This document shows, in pieces, positions 6,513-8,401 of a DNA stretch of 8,401 nucleotides. Made by a program: the position numbers and the translations under genes. This DNA is from Deltaproteobacteria bacterium (GTDB lineage Bacteria; Desulfobacterota; Dissulfuribacteria; Dissulfuribacterales; JALVPX01). The DNA is taken from assembly GCA_027031565.1 (NCBI GenBank), contig JALVPX010000261.1, forward strand, positions 1 through 8,401. Direction: 5' to 3'. How positions within the stretch are numbered: position 1 is the stretch's first letter; the number at the start of each line of letters is the position of its first letter. Under the pieces are notes generated by a model. That model was not told the origin of the DNA, did no database searches, and saw only the letters and a program-made list of their open reading frames with translations.

Positions 6513-7824
6513 TCCGGTTCTTTTTGTCGTCTTTCAGGTATTGGTTTAAAGCCACCTCGGCATTTTTTAAAGCGCAAAGCTCGCCGCACATGGAACAGCC
6601 TTTGCTGGTAACTGATTTCCGGGTTTCAAGTATCTTGCGGGCATCTTCTGGAAAAAGCAGGTTCTTGAAGATGTCACCCCATTTGAAGTCCCTTCGATCT
6701 TTGCTGAGCTGCTTATCCTTTTCATCGGCCTTTCCCTTGAGCTTCACAACATCCCCGATGTGGGCAGCAAGCCTTGCTGTTTTTACACCTGTTGCCACAT
6801 CTTCTTCGTCTGGAAGGGCAAGGTGCTCGGCAGGTGTGATATAGCAGATGAGATCAGCGCCATACATGGAAGAGTGGGCTGCTCCAATTGCTGCAGTAAC
6901 ATGGTCCCAGCCAGCACCTACGTCTGTCGGCAAAGGCCCCAGCATGTAATATGGTGCATGGTTCGACATCTTTTTCTGCAATATGATATTTGCTTCAATC
7001 TCATCCAGCGGCACATGGCCCGGGCCTTCCACCATTGCTTGGCATCCCTGTTCCCTGGCCCTTTCAGCCAGTTCGCAGTTCAAAATCAGCTCTGCCATTT
7101 GGGCCCTGTCGAGAGAATCGTGGATGGCGCCCGCCCGGATGCCGTTTCCGAGGCTGAGCACGGTGTCATATTTCTTTAAAATAGCACAAACCCGTTCAAA
7201 TTGTTCAAAAAGAGGGTTTTCTTTCTGGTTTTTCATCATCCATTGCACCATGAGGGTGCCTCCCTTTGAACACAGGCCTCCGTAACGGTAGCCTTGGTGC
7301 TTCATCCTTTCGATGGTGAAAAGGTTTATGCCGCAGTGGATTGCCATGAAGCCGATGCCGTCTGCGCATTGGCGCTCTATGAGTTCAAAAAGGAAATCCG
7401 GGTCGAGTTTGCAGGGATCTTTGTACTTCTGGATGGTTTCACAGAATGCCTGGTACAAGGGGACATTCCCTACAGGAATCGAGACGCTTTCCAATATCTG
7501 GCGCCTTATTGCATCCAGGTCTCCGGCTGCTGAAAGTTCCATGAGCGTGTCCGCTCCATGTTCCTCGGCAATTCTGGCCTTTCTTTTTTCGTGCTCAATG
7601 TCGCAAAGGTCGCTGGAGGTGCCTATGGAGGCATTTATTTTGGTTCTAAGGCCTTTTCCAATGCCTACAACCTTTTGGTCATTAAACCGGCCTTTGAGGA
7701 TGACTATCTGGCCGTCAGCCACCCTCTGCCTGATCGTTTCTTCCTCAACCGCCTCGGCCTTGGCTATTTCCGCCATTTCAGGTGTTATGGTTCCATTCAG
7801 CGCTTGTTCAAGCTGAGTAGACAA
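6505..7824 (-). CDS. thiC/bzaF: ThiC-family radical SAM enzyme: HMP-P synthase ThiC or paralogue 5-hydroxybenzimidazole synthase BzaF
   Basis: ThiC converts aminoimidazole ribotide (AIR) to the thiamin pyrimidine HMP-P; its paralogue BzaF makes 5-hydroxybenzimidazole, a cobamide lower ligand, from the same substrate. This 439-residue protein is the short form of the family. Motifs include GIGKGLRTKINASIGTSSD (54-72), MVEGPGHVPLDEIEAN (264-279), TPAEHLALP (330-338) and a C-terminal cluster motif CSMCGELC (C410, C413, C417), with three residues between the second and third cysteines instead of the four of long ThiC proteins. Several positions that are near-invariant in ThiC differ: SRGG is SKGG (186-189), GDGLRPG is GNGIRAG (226-232), and APGYDH is GAGWDH (303-308). 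These point away from standard ThiC and, as an inference, towards BzaF; the pan neighbours do not decide. The start is TTG at 7824, seven bases after GGAG in a strong AGGGGGAG; no in-frame ATG lies just upstream. It is the first gene of the operon. Confidence 0.85.
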   Translation of the reverse strand: MSTQLEQALNGTITPEMAEIAKAEAVEEETIRQRVADGQIVILKGRFNDQKVVGIGKGLRTKINASIGTSSDLCDIEHEKRKARIAEEHGADTLMELSAAGDLDAIRRQILESVSIPVGNVPLYQAFCETIQKYKDPCKLDPDFLFELIERQCADGIGFMAIHCGINLFTIERMKHQGYRYGGLCSKGGTLMVQWMMKNQKENPLFEQFERVCAILKKYDTVLSLGNGIRAGAIHDSLDRAQMAELILNCELAERAREQGCQAMVEGPGHVPLDEIEANIILQKKMSNHAPYYMLGPLPTDVGAGWDHVTAAIGAAHSSMYGADLICYITPAEHLALPDEEDVATGVKTARLAAHIGDVVKLKGKADEKDKQLSKDRRDFKWGDIFKNLLFPEDARKILETRKSVTSKGCSMCGELCALKNAEVALNQYLKDDKKNRNG

Positions 7825-7833
7825 CTTCTTTCT

Positions 7834-7867
7834 CCCCCTTGGTTCATTTTTGTGAAATTTTAGGGGG
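7834..7867 (-). promoter_or_regulatory. Leader hairpin that would hide the ribosome-binding site of the ThiC-family gene
   Basis: In the minus-strand transcript CCCCCU (7867-7862) can pair perfectly with AGGGGG (7839-7834), six base pairs around a 22-base AU-rich loop. AGGGGG is the core of the Shine-Dalgarno of the TTG-started gene, so the fold would block translation. It could be the output part of a leader switch or simple translational control. I see the pairing; the regulatory role is inference. Confidence 0.4.
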
Positions 7868-7873
7868 CAATAT

Positions 7874-7891
7874 AAACAGGAAAACCCGTTT
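7874..7891 (-). other. Small leader hairpin upstream of the ThiC-family gene
   Basis: The transcript can form AAACGGG-UUUU-CCUGUUU, a seven-pair stem with one G-U pair and a four-base loop. It lies directly upstream of the ribosome-site hairpin. On the minus strand it is not followed by a U run, so it is not a plain terminator there; it may be a leader RNA element. Confidence 0.35.
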
Positions 7892-7921
7892 TTAAAAAGA
7901 CTTTATATCCTAATGATATCT

Positions 7922-8130
7922 TTCAGGGTTCCACACATCTTTGCTCCATTTCATTTACGCCTAAAACTCTTCAGGAAACCTCTGAAAAACCGCCTCTTTT
8001 GCCCAATAGCTGCGTTTTCGTCGCGAAAAAAGCTCACATACTCCAAGTATGCTGCGCTTTTTCGCTCCTCAGGCCTTGCTCTTGAACAAAATAGTTGTTT
8101 TTCAGGGGGTCCCTTCAGGAGCCACACACT
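7922..8130. repeat. Near-identical short direct repeats flanking the palindrome
   Basis: TTCAGGGTTCCACACAT (7922-7938) and TTCAGGAGCCACACACT (8114-8130) share TTCAGG and CCACACA, separated by three and two bases respectively. One copy lies to the left of the large palindrome and the other at its right edge. They may be remnants of an older duplicated end, or chance similarity. Confidence 0.3.
7973..8114. repeat. Large imperfect palindrome (REP/MITE-like element)
   Basis: The core arms pair around a centre at about 8044. At the tip, CATACT (8037-8042) and AGTATG (8046-8051) are perfect around a CCA loop. Further out, GCGAAAAA (8023-8030) pairs with TTTTTCGC (8058-8065). At the ends, CTGAAAAAC (7982-7990) pairs with GTTTTTCAG (8097-8105). 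Weaker matching continues between these blocks and out to AGG/CCT at 7973 and 8114. The arms have nearly equal length (52 and 51 bases between the CTGAAAAAC end and the tip). An 8-base direct repeat CTTCAGGA lies at 7969-7976 and 8113-8120, at the two edges. No transposase frame is inside, so it fits a non-autonomous or REP-like repeat. Family identity is not known from one copy. Confidence 0.7.
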
Positions 8131-8214
8131 AGACCTGATCCGCACCTGCGTATAAACACAGCGGCCTTTCTTGCAAAGAGATTTTTTAAAAGGCACTTTC
8201 GGCGATTTTTAAGG

Positions 8215-8238
8215 CTTGAGGATCAAAAACTCCTCGAG
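8215..8238. other. Short hairpin
   Basis: CTTGAGGA (8215-8222) and TCCTCGAG (8231-8238) form an eight-pair stem (one G-T pair on the plus strand) around TCAAAAAC. Neither strand shows a T run just after the stem, so it is not a standard intrinsic terminator. Its role is unknown. Confidence 0.4.
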
Positions 8239-8281
8239 ATAAAAAATGCTTTTTGGAGGTGCAGGCGTGGGAGCGGTGGCT

Positions 8282-8384
8282 GGGGTTGGCTCCTGAACCA
8301 TTTTTAACGTGAAGAGGATGAAGAACCTTGGCAGGCGCACAGCGGACCTTTAAAAATGGTGAAGGAGACACACCAGCTAACCCC
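8282..8384. repeat. Second long inverted repeat
   Basis: ACCATTTTTAA (8297-8307) is a perfect inverted repeat of TTAAAAATGGT (8350-8360), around a 42-base loop. Outside it, GGGGTTGGCT (8282-8291) pairs over ten positions with AGCTAACCCC (8375-8384), with one G-T pair. A CTCCT/AGGAG match lies between the two blocks, with a bulge of about eight bases in the right arm. The nested arrangement indicates a real folded element of about 103 bases. It has no coding content that I recognise. Confidence 0.55.
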
Positions 8385-8401
8385 TTTAAACTCACCTGGA
8401 T

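Larger units (their letters stand above)
7825..8401. other. Gene-free, palindrome-rich upstream region
   Basis: This 577-base stretch holds no convincing gene. Frames of 69-81 codons exist on both strands, but they run across the palindromes, lack good ribosome sites and resemble no family I know. The left part (7825 to about 7970) is the leader and presumed promoter region of the ThiC-family operon; a TATAAA on the minus strand near 7903 is the only promoter-like hexamer and has no convincing -35. The rest contains a large palindrome (7973-8114), a hairpin (8215-8238) and a second long dyad (8282-8384). Short TTTTTAA-type runs recur (near 8182, 8205, 8301 and 8350). It may be a cluster of dispersed repeat elements. 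Confidence 0.6.

Noticed and set aside
7874..7893. Rho-independent terminator on the plus strand (stem followed by TTTTT)
   Set aside because: No plus-strand gene ends nearby, and the stem is short with a mismatch on that strand; a leader hairpin on the minus strand is the simpler reading.
7951..8196. 81-codon minus-strand frame crossing the large palindrome
   Set aside because: It is made largely of the inverted-repeat sequence, is rich in Arg/Lys without a recognisable domain, and has no clear ribosome site.
8095..8307. 70-codon plus-strand frame in the gene-free region
   Set aside because: It starts inside the palindrome's right arm and shows no domain; the other strand is equally open.
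8186..8395. 69-codon minus-strand frame at the right edge (GTG start)
   Set aside because: It overlaps the second inverted repeat, has no known domain or clear ribosome site, and its openness is explainable by local composition.
7825..8401. CRISPR array
   Set aside because: The repeats are inverted pairs and single short direct repeats, not regularly spaced identical units.

Overview
The window looks like chromosomal DNA from an anaerobic Gram-negative bacterium, most plausibly a Desulfobacterota (deltaproteobacterial) lineage. That placement is an inference. It rests on the short ThiC-type protein with an anaerobe-style active site, a VKOR-type disulfide enzyme in place of DsbB, and envelope-spanning RND/TolC genes. 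No rRNA, tRNA or marker gene is present to settle it. Every gene that can be supported lies on the minus strand, so the window reads from right to left.

From right to left: (1) 7825-8401 carries no convincing gene. It holds two large imperfect palindromes (about 7973-8114 and 8282-8384), a smaller hairpin (8215-8238), and the leader of the first operon. (2) 3075-7824 is a tightly packed five-gene unit: a ThiC-family radical SAM enzyme (thiC or bzaF), a VKOR-thioredoxin fusion, panC, panD and rimO. Junctions are 8-base and 4-base overlaps or gaps of 3 and 19 bases, so co-transcription is likely. (3) 2909-3074 is an AT-rich spacer that probably holds the promoter of the next unit. (4) 1-2908 is a CzcCBA/CusCBA-type heavy-metal efflux operon: an outer-membrane channel, a periplasmic adaptor with a His/Asp/Glu-rich N-terminal tail, and the first 62 codons of the inner-membrane RND pump, which runs off the left edge.

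Functionally, PanD makes beta-alanine from aspartate and PanC joins it to pantoate, giving pantothenate for coenzyme A. RimO methylthiolates ribosomal protein S12. The VKOR-thioredoxin protein probably makes disulfides in envelope proteins. The ThiC-family enzyme acts on aminoimidazole ribotide and makes either the thiamin pyrimidine or, as its altered active-site residues suggest, 5-hydroxybenzimidazole for a cobamide lower ligand. The three efflux genes would form one tripartite pump exporting metal cations across both membranes.

The points most worth a second look are the ThiC paralogue with changed substrate-binding residues and no thi-box, the Shine-Dalgarno-sequestering hairpin before it, the one-chain VKOR-thioredoxin enzyme inside a vitamin operon, and the palindromic elements upstream.
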